Source of the DNA: Candidatus Cacconaster equi
Lineage (GTDB): Bacteria; Bacteroidota; Bacteroidia; Bacteroidales; UBA932
DNA: 57,578 bases
Assembly: GCA_018065895.1 (NCBI GenBank)
Contig: JAGHSK010000041.1
Span: 1 to 57,578, forward strand
Reading direction: 5' to 3'
Shown one piece after another: positions 45,820 through 54,565 of this stretch; the stretch's first letter is position 1, and the number at the start of each line of letters is the position of its first letter. Under the pieces are notes generated by a model. The model ran no database searches. It saw only the letters and a list, made by a program, of their open reading frames with translations, and was not told the origin of the DNA. Both the position numbers and the translations under genes were made by a program.

Positions 45820-47121
45820 ATGCAACGGGAATTCGATGCCAGACTTGACGCTCTGACTGCCGCCCGGAAGGCCGGCAGCCGTATTTTGATAGCTGTCAGC
45901 GGGGGTATCGATTCCATTTCCATGGCGGACCTGTTCCTCAACAGTTCGCTGGCGCTTCCATTTGCGGTCGCCCACATGAATTTTTCGCTGCGTGGCGATT
46001 GCAGTGACGGGGATGAGGCATATGTGGAAGAATGGTGCCATACGCACAATATACCGTTTTTCTCAAAAAAAGTGGATACGATAAAGTATTCAAAAGACAA
46101 ATCCATCTCTACCCAGATGGCTGCGCGCGAACTGCGTTACGAATGGTTCGACTTGCTGATGAAGGAACATGGATTTGATTACCTCGCCATAGCCCACAAT
46201 CTGAACGACAGTGTTGAAACTTTTTTTCTGAACATCCTCAGGGGAACCGGGATGAAGGGTTTGTCAGGCATTCGCGAGGTCAACGGCAGGATCATCCGTC
46301 CCCTTTTGACCTTTACGCGGGCCCAAATTGAAAATTACGCCAAGGAAAGAAGTCTTGATCATAGAGAGGACGCAACCAACAGGGAAAGCCATTATGCGAG
46401 AAACAGAATCAGGAATGAGGTTTTTCCACAATTCGGGCAGATAAACCCATCCTTCCTTACTACAGTGACCAACGAAATGCGTCATTTCTCAGATATATGT
46501 GAGATAATGGAGGATTTGTACAGGTCGAAGGAGGGCCTTCTTTACGACAGGCAGGATGGCTTCCTCAAAATCAGCATACAGGCGTTGAAAGAAGAGAAGT
46601 ACAGGAGTTTCTGGCTGTTCCGGATGCTGGACGAATACGGCTTCAATGAATCGCAGGTAAATCAGATAGAAGATTCGCTTTCTTCACAGAGTGGAAAAAG
46701 TTTCGTCTCTCCGACACATATTCTGGTTCGTGACAGAGACTACCTGAAACTTCACCTGAGACAGGAACTGCCGCAACTTGAGCTGAAGGTCAGGAAATTC
46801 AGAAGGCCTGAGGATTTCGATCCCAAGCGGTGCCCTGAAGGAGTGCTGTATGTGGATGCGGCTAAGGTGAAATTTCCATTGTCGGCACGGTATCCTCAGC
46901 CGGGAGACAAGTTCAAGCCTTATGGAATGAAGGGTGTGAAACTGCTGAGCGATTTCTTCACTGACCTGAAGCTTGACCTCGAGGAGAAGAAGCGGGAAGC
47001 TGTTGTCGTTATGAAAAATGAAGACGGCGTCGAGCAGATTGTTGGAATCGCAGGACGCCGTATCGATGACCGTTTCAAGATTACGGACAGGACAAAGACT
47101 ATTTTGCAGTTTTCTCTGTAG
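45820..47121 (+). CDS. tilS: tRNA(Ile)-lysidine synthase
   Basis: A 433-residue TilS, which converts C34 of the minor tRNA-Ile to lysidine. The ATP pyrophosphatase loop SGGIDS is at 27-32, and HMNFSLRGDCSDGDE and IAHNLNDSVETFFLNILRGTG are conserved. The C-terminal TilS domain is present (SARYPQPGDKFKPYGMKG). The ATG is preferred to a GTG one codon earlier that overlaps the upstream stop. The 3' end overlaps the convergent HMA gene by 23 bp. Confidence 0.95.
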   Translation: MQREFDARLDALTAARKAGSRILIAVSGGIDSISMADLFLNSSLALPFAVAHMNFSLRGDCSDGDEAYVEEWCHTHNIPFFSKKVDTIKYSKDKSISTQMAARELRYEWFDLLMKEHGFDYLAIAHNLNDSVETFFLNILRGTGMKGLSGIREVNGRIIRPLLTFTRAQIENYAKERSLDHREDATNRESHYARNRIRNEVFPQFGQINPSFLTTVTNEMRHFSDICEIMEDLYRSKEGLLYDRQDGFLKISIQALKEEKYRSFWLFRMLDEYGFNESQVNQIEDSLSSQSGKSFVSPTHILVRDRDYLKLHLRQELPQLELKVRKFRRPEDFDPKRCPEGVLYVDAAKVKFPLSARYPQPGDKFKPYGMKGVKLLSDFFTDLKLDLEEKKREAVVVMKNEDGVEQIVGIAGRRIDDRFKITDRTKTILQFSL

Positions 47122-47413
47122 CCTTGAAACCGAGTTTCTGAATTGCGGCTGCCAGTTTTTCCTTGTCGGTCTTGGTCGCGTCGTATTTGATCCATACAGT
47201 CTTGTCTGCCAGAGTGACCTTCATGTCTTTGATGCCCTTCTCGTCAGGAAGCTTTGCTTCAATCTTCTTGACACAGTTCTTGCAATCAATGGTTGTAACG
47301 AAAGTAACCTCTTGAATTGAGGCGTCTTTTTTCTTTTTGTCACTTGCATCAGCGTCAATGGCAAATGATCCGATCAGGATGACAGCTGCTAGAATTGAGA
47401 GAAATCTTTTCAT
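47099..47413 (-). CDS. Secreted heavy-metal-associated (HMA) domain protein
   Basis: A 104-residue exported protein with signal peptide ending near DADA (residue 23). One HMA domain fills about 33-100: VTFVTTIDCKNCVKKIEAKL, with the metal-binding pair Cys44 and Cys47. The usual Met before the first Cys is replaced (TIDC rather than GMTC). A betaalphabeta-betaalphabeta fold is predicted by family. Unlike CopZ it is exported, so it would bind metal, probably Cu(I), in the periplasm. It is last in the metal operon, 25 bp after the TonB receptor gene. Confidence 0.86.
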   Translation of the reverse strand: MKRFLSILAAVILIGSFAIDADASDKKKKDASIQEVTFVTTIDCKNCVKKIEAKLPDEKGIKDMKVTLADKTVWIKYDATKTDKEKLAAAIQKLGFKATEKTAK

Positions 47414-47438
47414 TTTCTTGTGATTTTATATTGTTTCT

Positions 47439-49673
47439 TTATTTCCAAAGTGTATATCTGAGGCCGGCATATACTTTTGCTCCCATAAGCGGCCCCCATA
47501 CGAAACTGGCGTTGAAATTCTCCGAGAACGGATCCGAAGCCGAGATGATGGCGTCTTTTTGACGGAAATTGCCGATGTTCTCTCCGCCCACATAGACTTC
47601 AACCCCTCCTCTGAATTTATATGTAACCTGCGCGAAGAACATAGGATAGACGGGTGACTGCTCCATCTTCCAGGCTTTTGCCGCCGGAGCAGGAAGCTTC
47701 ATAGGTCCGTTGAGCTGTGCCGTGAAGTCGAATATCCACCTGTTCATCGGAAGAGCATATTGCATATTGAGGACCCCTTTGTAGCGGCTTGTCATCGGTC
47801 TTTCGACGAGCCCCTGATTCATGAGGGTAACCTTGGCGTCGCTATATCTGAAGGTTGCGGTAATATTGAACCTCTCGACGGGATCGACCGAGAAGTCAAC
47901 CTGATATGTATTGGTGTAGGACTTTCCGTCAGGATCAAGGTTGTAGAATGCCGTAACATCAGGATTCTCCTGGTCAACAATGACCTGCTTGTTGAATCTG
48001 TTGTGAAAATAGTCGAAGCTCAGGAATGTGTTGCCTTCCTCAGCCCCGAACGGGAGGTAGAATGTTGCATTGGCTCCGAATGTCCACGCGTCTTCAAGAA
48101 GATTGAGGTCATTGCTGAATGCCATCGGACTACCGGTGGAGAGGACTCCGAGATTGTCGGTAATTATGTTGGCCGTGCGGTATCCTCGTCCTCCCAAAGC
48201 TCTCAACACGATATCTTCAGTGACAGAATATTTGATGTTCGCTCTTGGCGCAAAAAGCCATCCGTGCAGAGAGTTGTATTCGAGATTGAGCCCTCCTACA
48301 AAGGTAAGTTTTTCGTCCAGTGTGAAGGTGTATTCTCCGAACAATGCGCCGGAGGTCTCCTTACGGCTCCCATCATACAAAGTGAGGGGGATAACGTTTC
48401 TGACGAGTTTCTGGCTGATGCCGTCATATTGGGCTGTCAACCCGAATTCCACCTTGTGCAGTTCGTTTATTTCATTCTGGTATATCAGGTTGGCGAAAAC
48501 CGAGTTCTGCTTTCCGTTAAAGTCCTTCATACCGAAGAATGAATCAAACTCGTGATGGTTGAAATCCAATACGAGGGCGATGTTGGCGCTGTTGTCCTCA
48601 TTCAGAGGAACACCTATCTTCAGATAAGGGTTGATACCTTTGTTCTGGATTCTGGACCCCCATATCATATTGTTGAGGTTCCAGGTATTGTCCTTCGTGG
48701 CATCCATCTGGCCACCGAGGCGGTCATCGTAGATATATCTCGCACCGAAGCGTATCTGCATGCCGTTGGGAGCATAGTAAAGCCATCTGCTTGCGAAGTT
48801 GAGCTGCAGATCCTGTGGCTCGTCACGGAAGCCGTCCTGATTGTGGTCCATCCTGGAAGCGGTGCCCCCCACGTGGGCCAGATTGATCACGCTCCATTTC
48901 TCGTTGATTTGAAGAGCGGAAGCGACATTCGCCTCAAACATTTTGTCGAGGCTGCCGTACAACTGGACGAACAGAGGCGTTTCGTCAGTAGGCTTTCTGT
49001 GCTCCATATTGATCTGACCCGTAATGGCTTCCAATCCATTGATGACGGAAGACGGGCCTTTTGCGATCTGGATGCTCTCAAGCCACTGTCCGGGTACGAA
49101 TGAGAGACCGAACGGACTGGCCAGCGCACGCATCACCGGGCGGTTTTCATCAAGCATCTGAGTGTATGTGCCGGAGAGACCGAGCAACTTGATCTGTCTT
49201 GCGCCTGTTACTGCGTCAGAATAGCCTACAGTGACGCTTGCCGAGTTTTCAAAGCTCTCCGCAAGCGCACAACAAGCCATTTTGCACAGTCCGGCAGATG
49301 TTATGACCTCCGTCCTGACGGGCTTGAGTTTGGACAGGCCCGACTGCTTTGCAGTGACTACCGATTCTGACAGATCGTTTTCGCCCGTGAGGAAAAAATC
49401 GGCGGAAGAGGTACCGGGCTCAACGGTTACCGTGTCCTTCGAATAGCCTACATAGGTGGCTATGAGCGTGGCTTTTTCTGTGATATTGAGATTGAACTTT
49501 CCGTTTTCGTCAGCCTCGTAAAGTTTTGCCTTCTCAAGGTGATATACTTGAGCGAAGGGGAGGATTTCAGCGGATTTACCAGGCCTGTTGCCGTACACGG
49601 TTCCCTGAAAGTTCTGTGCTGCGGCAACCGTCCCGATTGCAGCGAGCACCATTATGAATAGTGTCTTTTTCAT
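47439..49673 (-). CDS. TonB-dependent receptor, probably metal-related
   Basis: A 744-residue outer-membrane receptor. Signal peptide to about 19, a carboxypeptidase-regulatory-like domain (about 22-95), a plug (about 105-225) and a C-terminal barrel ending GLRYTLWK. The plug carries a three-Cys patch Cys130, Cys134 and Cys135 (GLCKMACCALAESFENSASV), a motif seen in receptors next to heavy-metal proteins. It would import a metal or metal complex using TonB energy. Its neighbours are an HMA protein and a His/Cys-rich protein. The metal is unknown; copper is the leading guess. Confidence 0.88.
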   Translation of the reverse strand: MKKTLFIMVLAAIGTVAAAQNFQGTVYGNRPGKSAEILPFAQVYHLEKAKLYEADENGKFNLNITEKATLIATYVGYSKDTVTVEPGTSSADFFLTGENDLSESVVTAKQSGLSKLKPVRTEVITSAGLCKMACCALAESFENSASVTVGYSDAVTGARQIKLLGLSGTYTQMLDENRPVMRALASPFGLSFVPGQWLESIQIAKGPSSVINGLEAITGQINMEHRKPTDETPLFVQLYGSLDKMFEANVASALQINEKWSVINLAHVGGTASRMDHNQDGFRDEPQDLQLNFASRWLYYAPNGMQIRFGARYIYDDRLGGQMDATKDNTWNLNNMIWGSRIQNKGINPYLKIGVPLNEDNSANIALVLDFNHHEFDSFFGMKDFNGKQNSVFANLIYQNEINELHKVEFGLTAQYDGISQKLVRNVIPLTLYDGSRKETSGALFGEYTFTLDEKLTFVGGLNLEYNSLHGWLFAPRANIKYSVTEDIVLRALGGRGYRTANIITDNLGVLSTGSPMAFSNDLNLLEDAWTFGANATFYLPFGAEEGNTFLSFDYFHNRFNKQVIVDQENPDVTAFYNLDPDGKSYTNTYQVDFSVDPVERFNITATFRYSDAKVTLMNQGLVERPMTSRYKGVLNMQYALPMNRWIFDFTAQLNGPMKLPAPAAKAWKMEQSPVYPMFFAQVTYKFRGGVEVYVGGENIGNFRQKDAIISASDPFSENFNASFVWGPLMGAKVYAGLRYTLWK

Positions 49674-49690
49674 TTTTCAATACGTGATAT

Positions 49691-49726
49691 TAAAGTTTGA
49701 GTGCTATCTGAAAAGCTCAAACTTTA
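49691..49726. promoter_or_regulatory. 11-bp inverted repeat between the His/Cys-rich and receptor genes
   Basis: TAAAGTTTGAG and CTCAAACTTTA are perfect arms separated by 14 bp. One arm overlaps the stop codon of the upstream gene. No T tract follows on either strand, so it could be an RNA-processing hairpin or an operator. Confidence 0.5.
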
Positions 49727-50188
49727 CAATCTCCATATTGAAAGCTGTTCAAGGCTGATGCCTGGAATTAAAGGCGGGGCAAGATTTTTGACGGATGAAT
49801 AACAGCAGTTGCTGGCTGTTGCCTCGGAAAAAGATGAAATGAACAGAACGATTGAGTCAGGCGCGACGACCATATTCCGGTTATCCGAATCCTGCGCATC
49901 CGTCACGGCATATACATTTGTTTCGCAATCCTCTTCAACCTCTGAGAAGGCATCGCATCCATGGCATCCTTTGCAGGATGAGGTGTGTGATTTCGGGCAG
50001 TCGTGGTGATGGTCGTGGTGATGGTCGTGGTGGTGTTCGTGAATCGCTTCGGTGGAGGTGTCCCCAATCAGAGGGACAAGATATGCGGCTCTTTCCTCAT
50101 GGCAAAAGTGTATCCCGCAGCCGATGTGTGAGGCTACGTAAAGTACAGCTACAAAAGCACAGAGAATATGTCGAATCGCACCTTTCAT
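49724..50188 (-). CDS. His/Cys-rich HYC_CC_PP-like putative metal-binding protein
   Basis: A 154-residue protein with an N-terminal hydrophobic segment (about 8-24). It shows the three short marks that name the HYC_CC_PP family: HFC at 27-29 (for HYC), CC at 128-129 and PP at 138-139 in LAPPL. A His run (about 50-63) and Cys72, Cys75 and Cys78 in SCKGCHGC lie between. These residues suggest binding of a transition metal outside the cytoplasm. It is first gene of the operon with the TonB receptor and HMA gene. Function is unproven. Confidence 0.72.
   Translation of the reverse strand: MKGAIRHILCAFVAVLYVASHIGCGIHFCHEERAAYLVPLIGDTSTEAIHEHHHDHHHDHHHDCPKSHTSSCKGCHGCDAFSEVEEDCETNVYAVTDAQDSDNRNMVVAPDSIVLFISSFSEATASNCCYSSVKNLAPPLIPGISLEQLSIWRL
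50001..50036. repeat. Three 12-bp tandem repeats coding the His run
   Basis: TCGTGGTGATGG occurs twice in a row, then a third copy TCGTGGTGGTGT. It encodes HHDH-type units in frame, so copy-number slippage would lengthen or shorten the His run without frameshift. Confidence 0.8.
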
Positions 50189-50193
50189 TATGG

Positions 50194-50226
50194 CAAAAGT
50201 AAGCAGTTTTTATTATATTTGCAAAA
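50194..50226 (-). promoter_or_regulatory. Promoter of the metal operon
   Basis: On the minus strand TTTTG (50222-50226), 20-bp spacer, TACTTTTG (50194-50201): a full match. Only 5 bp separate the -7 box from the ATG. Confidence 0.8.
50214..50221 (+). promoter_or_regulatory. -7 box for sppA
   Basis: TATATTTG, full match, 35 bp before the sppA ATG. It falls inside the spacer of the divergent metal-operon promoter. Confidence 0.68.
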
Positions 50227-50256
50227 TCCGCAGTAAACAAACAAACTTCATATAAC

Positions 50257-52008
50257 ATGAGACATTTTTTCAAAACAGTCCTGGGCGCCTTCATAGGAAC
50301 GTTGCTCGCCCTGGTTGCTCTGTTCTTTCTCACCTTTGCCATAATCGGTGCGGTGGCATCGTCAGGCAAATCCGAACCTTCCGTACCAAAGAGTACAATC
50401 CTCAAGATAGATCTCTCTTCACCGATTTCGGATCAGGCGAGAGAGTCATTCTCATTCAATCCGATTGCCGGTGATGCTCAATACAACTCAAGTTCTTCAC
50501 TGCTCAAGACCATCAGGGCAATTGATGCCGCAGCCGAAGACCCTGCTGTCAAATTCATCTATCTCCGTACTGATAACCCTGCTCTCTCTCTCTCCACCAT
50601 GGAGGAACTCAGGACGGCGCTGGTACGTTTCCGCGCAAGTGGAAAGGCAATTGTTTCGTACAGCAAGAGTCTTGGCATCCCGACATACTATATGGCCTCT
50701 GTAGCCGACAAGGTCATCCTCAACACGTATGCGGACTGCATTTTTGAGGGAATGGAGACCTCGGTGATGTATTACAAGGATCTGATCGATCACCTGGGAG
50801 TTGACGTACAGCTTATCCGTCACGGAAAGTACAAATCAGCCGGTGAGCCTTATATCAGCAATGAGATGAGCCCTGAGAACAGGGAACAGTATCAGGTGAT
50901 GCTGGGAACGATATGGAACTTCTTCGTTGAGGAGATTTCATCTTCAAGACAATTCACGAAAGAGGATTTCCTCTCCTGGGTGGATGATTTGAAAATATCC
51001 AATGCACAGGATGCCAAAGATATGGGCCTTGTTGACGAAACCTGGTTCGATGATCAGGTAGAGGAATACTTGTGCTCTCTCTTTGAGGTTGAGAAAGCAA
51101 AGGATCTGAAGTTCACCTCTGTCAAGGATTATGCCGCCGCTGCTGTAAAGCCGGATACAAAGATCAAGGACAAAGTGGCTGTACTTTATGCAGGCGGTGA
51201 GATAGTTTCGGGCAATGCCGGCAACGATGGCAGCATTGGTGAGGACTTCGCCAAGGAGATTGCAAAAGTACGTCGGGATTCCTCTGTGAAAGCTGTCGTT
51301 CTGCGTGTCAACTCTCCTGGCGGTGTGGTTCAGACTGCCGCCGAAGTTGAACGTGAAATAGAACTGCTCAAGGAAGACAAGCCGGTCATTGCAAGTTATG
51401 GCGATTATGCGGCTTCCGGTGGATACTGGATCAGCTGTAACTGCAACAAGATATTTTCCGACAAAACCACACTCACCGGTTCAATCGGTGTGTTCGGAAT
51501 AATTCCGAGCTTCGGAAGGGCTATCAAGAAGAACCTTCACGTCAATGTTTATCAGGTTGCTACGACGAAACACGGATCGATGGCAAACGGATTCCAGCCT
51601 CTGGACGATGATGAGGTGGCCTGGATGCAGAATATGATCGAGAATACATACACCGATTTCGTGGGCAGAGTGTCAAGAGGCCGCGACATCCCTGAGGACA
51701 GAGTCGATTTTCTGGGTCAGGGTCGTGTTTGGGCAGGCGCTGATGCTCTCGTCATAGGTCTGGTGGATGAAATCGGTGGTCTGACTTCAGCGATTTCATA
51801 TGCCGCCCTGGCTGCTGATCTCGACAATTACAGAGTTGTGGAATATCCTTTAAGGAAAAGCATGATGGACAGGCTGACGGAATCATTGGATCACCTGTCT
51901 TCAAAGGCAAAGGCAGAAAAATCTCCATTGGAAAAGACAAAGGTCTGGTTGGAGAATCTTCCTGAGCCTCAGGTTATCGCAAGAATGGATGACATCATTG
52001 TAAAATAA
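50257..52008 (+). CDS. sppA: Signal peptide peptidase SppA (67K type)
   Basis: A 583-residue membrane-anchored serine protease that degrades leftover signal peptides. One N-terminal membrane segment (about 8-32) precedes two tandem S49 domains. The catalytic Lys is in the first domain (GKYKSAGEPY) and the Ser in the second (YAASGGYWIS), as in E. coli SppA. It is first in a plus-strand run through the GH9 fusion, MgtC-like and nfn genes, with gaps of at most about 20 bp or overlaps. Confidence 0.94.
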   Translation: MRHFFKTVLGAFIGTLLALVALFFLTFAIIGAVASSGKSEPSVPKSTILKIDLSSPISDQARESFSFNPIAGDAQYNSSSSLLKTIRAIDAAAEDPAVKFIYLRTDNPALSLSTMEELRTALVRFRASGKAIVSYSKSLGIPTYYMASVADKVILNTYADCIFEGMETSVMYYKDLIDHLGVDVQLIRHGKYKSAGEPYISNEMSPENREQYQVMLGTIWNFFVEEISSSRQFTKEDFLSWVDDLKISNAQDAKDMGLVDETWFDDQVEEYLCSLFEVEKAKDLKFTSVKDYAAAAVKPDTKIKDKVAVLYAGGEIVSGNAGNDGSIGEDFAKEIAKVRRDSSVKAVVLRVNSPGGVVQTAAEVEREIELLKEDKPVIASYGDYAASGGYWISCNCNKIFSDKTTLTGSIGVFGIIPSFGRAIKKNLHVNVYQVATTKHGSMANGFQPLDDDEVAWMQNMIENTYTDFVGRVSRGRDIPEDRVDFLGQGRVWAGADALVIGLVDEIGGLTSAISYAALAADLDNYRVVEYPLRKSMMDRLTESLDHLSSKAKAEKSPLEKTKVWLENLPEPQVIARMDDIIVK

Positions 52009-52017
52009 AAGCTTGTC

Positions 52018-54546
52018 ATGAAACGCTCACTTGGATTGAAAATTTTGCTCGGAGCATTCCTGTTGACTGCCTCCGTGTTCTTTGCCGATGCCCAGACCTG
52101 GATCAGGATCAATCAGGTGGGCTATCTTCCCGAAGATGTGAAGGTGGCAGTCCTGATCTCCCTTGACCGGACATCAGGTGATTTTGAAGTGCATGATGCA
52201 ATCTCCGACGAACTTGTGTTCAAGAGCAAGGGCAGAAAGGCCAATCCGGCCAAGTGGGCGATGAAAAGTGCATTCAGGCTGGATTTCTCTCCACTTCGGA
52301 ACTCCGGTTCATACTATATTCTGAGCAACGGCGAGAAATCTCCCGTATTCAGAATCGGTGCCGACGTTTATGACGGTCTGGCTGATTTCCTGTTGACCTA
52401 CATGAGGCAGCAGCGGTGTGGCGACAACCCTTATACTGAACACCTTTGCCACCAGCACGACGGCTATATTGTCGATCATCCCACAAAAAGCGGGCAGAAA
52501 ATCGACGTGACGGGAGGCTGGCACGATGCCGCCGACTATCTCCAGTATATGACGACATCATCCACTTCAATCTATCAGATGGCCTTTGCATACAAGTATA
52601 CGAAGGACAAGAGCATTTTCAAGGATGAATATAATGCTAGAGGCCGCAAAGGGTCGAATGGGATTCCTGACATTCTCGACGAGGTGAAATGGGGGTTGGA
52701 CTGGCTTGATAAGATGAATCCCGCGCCTCGTGAGATGTACTATCAGATAGCAGATGACCGTGATCATGCCGGGATGAGGGAACCTTACCTCGATTCTGTC
52801 GATTATGGCTACGGAAAGGGCCTGGGGAGGCCTGTGTATTTTGTAACAGGAAAGCCTCAGATTGCCTACAAGAAGGTCAACAGGACAACCGGCGTCTCCT
52901 CTGCCGCCGGAAAATTCGCCTCCACTTTTGCTTTGGGAGCAGACGTTATTGGAGAGTACTATCCTGAATTCGCGGAAAAAATCAAAGGAAAGGTAAAAGA
53001 TGCCTATGACTTTGCATTGGAATTTCCGGGCAATACCCAGACAGCCTGTGTAGTCTCTCCGTATTTTTATGAAGAGGACACCTGGGTCGATGACGTTGAA
53101 CTTGCCGCCGCCACGATGTACACTCTCAACGGTGGGGAATATTGGAAGAAGCAGGCCTCATACTGGGGCGAGCTTGAGCCGGTTTCACCTTGGATGGAGC
53201 GTGGCCGCGGACCTGGTAAGGAATATCACCACTATCAGTGGTATCCGTTCATTAATCTCGGCCATTACCTCCTTGCAAAGAGCGAGGACGAGACTGTAAG
53301 CAAGGAGTTTTCGGAATATATGCGTCAGGGCCTTCAGGACCTCAAGGACAGGGCTGGGGACGAGCCTTTCATGCATGGCGTGCCTTATTTGTGGTGTTCG
53401 AACAACCTGACATCCTCGGCAGCCACACAGGCGCACCTCTACGAAGAGGCTACGGGCGACACCCAGTTCAGGGAGATGGAGGCGGCTCTTCGCGATTGGC
53501 TGCTCGGATGCAATCCGTGGGGCACTACAATGATATGCGGATATCCGCAGGTCTCTCTTTCAGGGTATGACTATCCCAGCGATCCTCACTCTTCTTATGT
53601 GAAGGTTGACGGAGCATTGCCTCTTGGCGGACTCATTGACGGGCCTATCCTGAAAGAACTCTTTATGGAAAGAGCCGGAGCTTCACTTACAAGAGAGGAT
53701 CCTTTTGCTGATTTGAACAATGGACAGGCCGTATATCACGACGACATAGGAGACTATGCCAGCAATGAGCCGACAATGGACGGAACAGCCGGTCTTGCCT
53801 ACTATTTTGCAGCAATGGAGCAGAACGGCCGGGAACAGGCTGTTGAACAACCCCGGGTTGTCAAGGATGAAAGAGGAGCAGTTGTCCGCATCAATCCTGA
53901 TACCAAAACAATATATCTTTGCTTTACGGCAGATGAGATGTTCAATGGCGCCAAAACGATACTCGACATTCTGTCAAAGAACAGGATCAAGGGAAATTTC
54001 TTCCTGACCGGCAATTGTCTGCGTATGGATGAGCATAAGGATGTCATTGACCGAATCGTTGCGGAAGGCCATTATCTGGGAGGCCATTCGGACGGCCACG
54101 TGCTTTATGCCGACTGGGGCGGTGACAGGCCTTCTCTCATGACAGCCGACAGCATTGCAACTGACCTGAAGGCCAACTATGCTGAACTGGCGAAATTTGG
54201 AATTACTCCTCAGAAGGCGCGGTGGTTCCTCCCGCCATACGAACATTACAACACTTCGAGTGTTCAGGCCATAGAAGCAATGGGAATCAGACTTGTCAAC
54301 TATACTCCCGGCATAGGCACCCCTGCCGATTACACGACTCCTGATATGAAAAGCTACCGCAAGGCGCAGACGCTTATTGACGGACTCTATAAATTCGAAA
54401 AGGATGCGGGGCTGAATGGCGCGTTGCTTCTTATCCATCCGGGAATAAGCCAGGCGCGTCCTGAATCCGAGCGCCTTTACAACAGGCTTGACGAAATTGT
54501 GAAATATCTTAAGAAAAAAGGTTACAGCTTTGGAAAACTTGACTGA
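52018..54546 (+). CDS. Glycoside hydrolase family 9 fused to a polysaccharide deacetylase (CE4-like)
   Basis: An 842-residue secreted protein, signal peptide to about 25. A CelD-type N-terminal Ig domain (about 27-115; IRINQVGYLPED) precedes a GH9 (alpha/alpha)6 domain (about 118-605) with the catalytic Asp pair in GGWHDAADY (Asp170, Asp173) and probable acid Glu584 (SNEPTMDG). Residues about 625-842 form a NodB/CE4-like domain with Asp639-Glu640 (TADE for the usual FDD), His690 and His694 (GGHSDGH) and FLPPYEHYN. GH9 enzymes cleave beta-1,4-glucans; the deacetylase suggests an acetylated or amino-sugar glycan. The Asp-to-Glu change at a metal position is noteworthy. Confidence 0.88.
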   Translation: MKRSLGLKILLGAFLLTASVFFADAQTWIRINQVGYLPEDVKVAVLISLDRTSGDFEVHDAISDELVFKSKGRKANPAKWAMKSAFRLDFSPLRNSGSYYILSNGEKSPVFRIGADVYDGLADFLLTYMRQQRCGDNPYTEHLCHQHDGYIVDHPTKSGQKIDVTGGWHDAADYLQYMTTSSTSIYQMAFAYKYTKDKSIFKDEYNARGRKGSNGIPDILDEVKWGLDWLDKMNPAPREMYYQIADDRDHAGMREPYLDSVDYGYGKGLGRPVYFVTGKPQIAYKKVNRTTGVSSAAGKFASTFALGADVIGEYYPEFAEKIKGKVKDAYDFALEFPGNTQTACVVSPYFYEEDTWVDDVELAAATMYTLNGGEYWKKQASYWGELEPVSPWMERGRGPGKEYHHYQWYPFINLGHYLLAKSEDETVSKEFSEYMRQGLQDLKDRAGDEPFMHGVPYLWCSNNLTSSAATQAHLYEEATGDTQFREMEAALRDWLLGCNPWGTTMICGYPQVSLSGYDYPSDPHSSYVKVDGALPLGGLIDGPILKELFMERAGASLTREDPFADLNNGQAVYHDDIGDYASNEPTMDGTAGLAYYFAAMEQNGREQAVEQPRVVKDERGAVVRINPDTKTIYLCFTADEMFNGAKTILDILSKNRIKGNFFLTGNCLRMDEHKDVIDRIVAEGHYLGGHSDGHVLYADWGGDRPSLMTADSIATDLKANYAELAKFGITPQKARWFLPPYEHYNTSSVQAIEAMGIRLVNYTPGIGTPADYTTPDMKSYRKAQTLIDGLYKFEKDAGLNGALLLIHPGISQARPESERLYNRLDEIVKYLKKKGYSFGKLD

Positions 54547-54565
54547 AATCCTTGACCTGCAAAAC

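Noticed and set aside
54530-54565. TTG start of the MgtC-like gene
   Set aside because: The family usually starts close to the first membrane segment, which fits the ATG at 54566; TTG remains possible.
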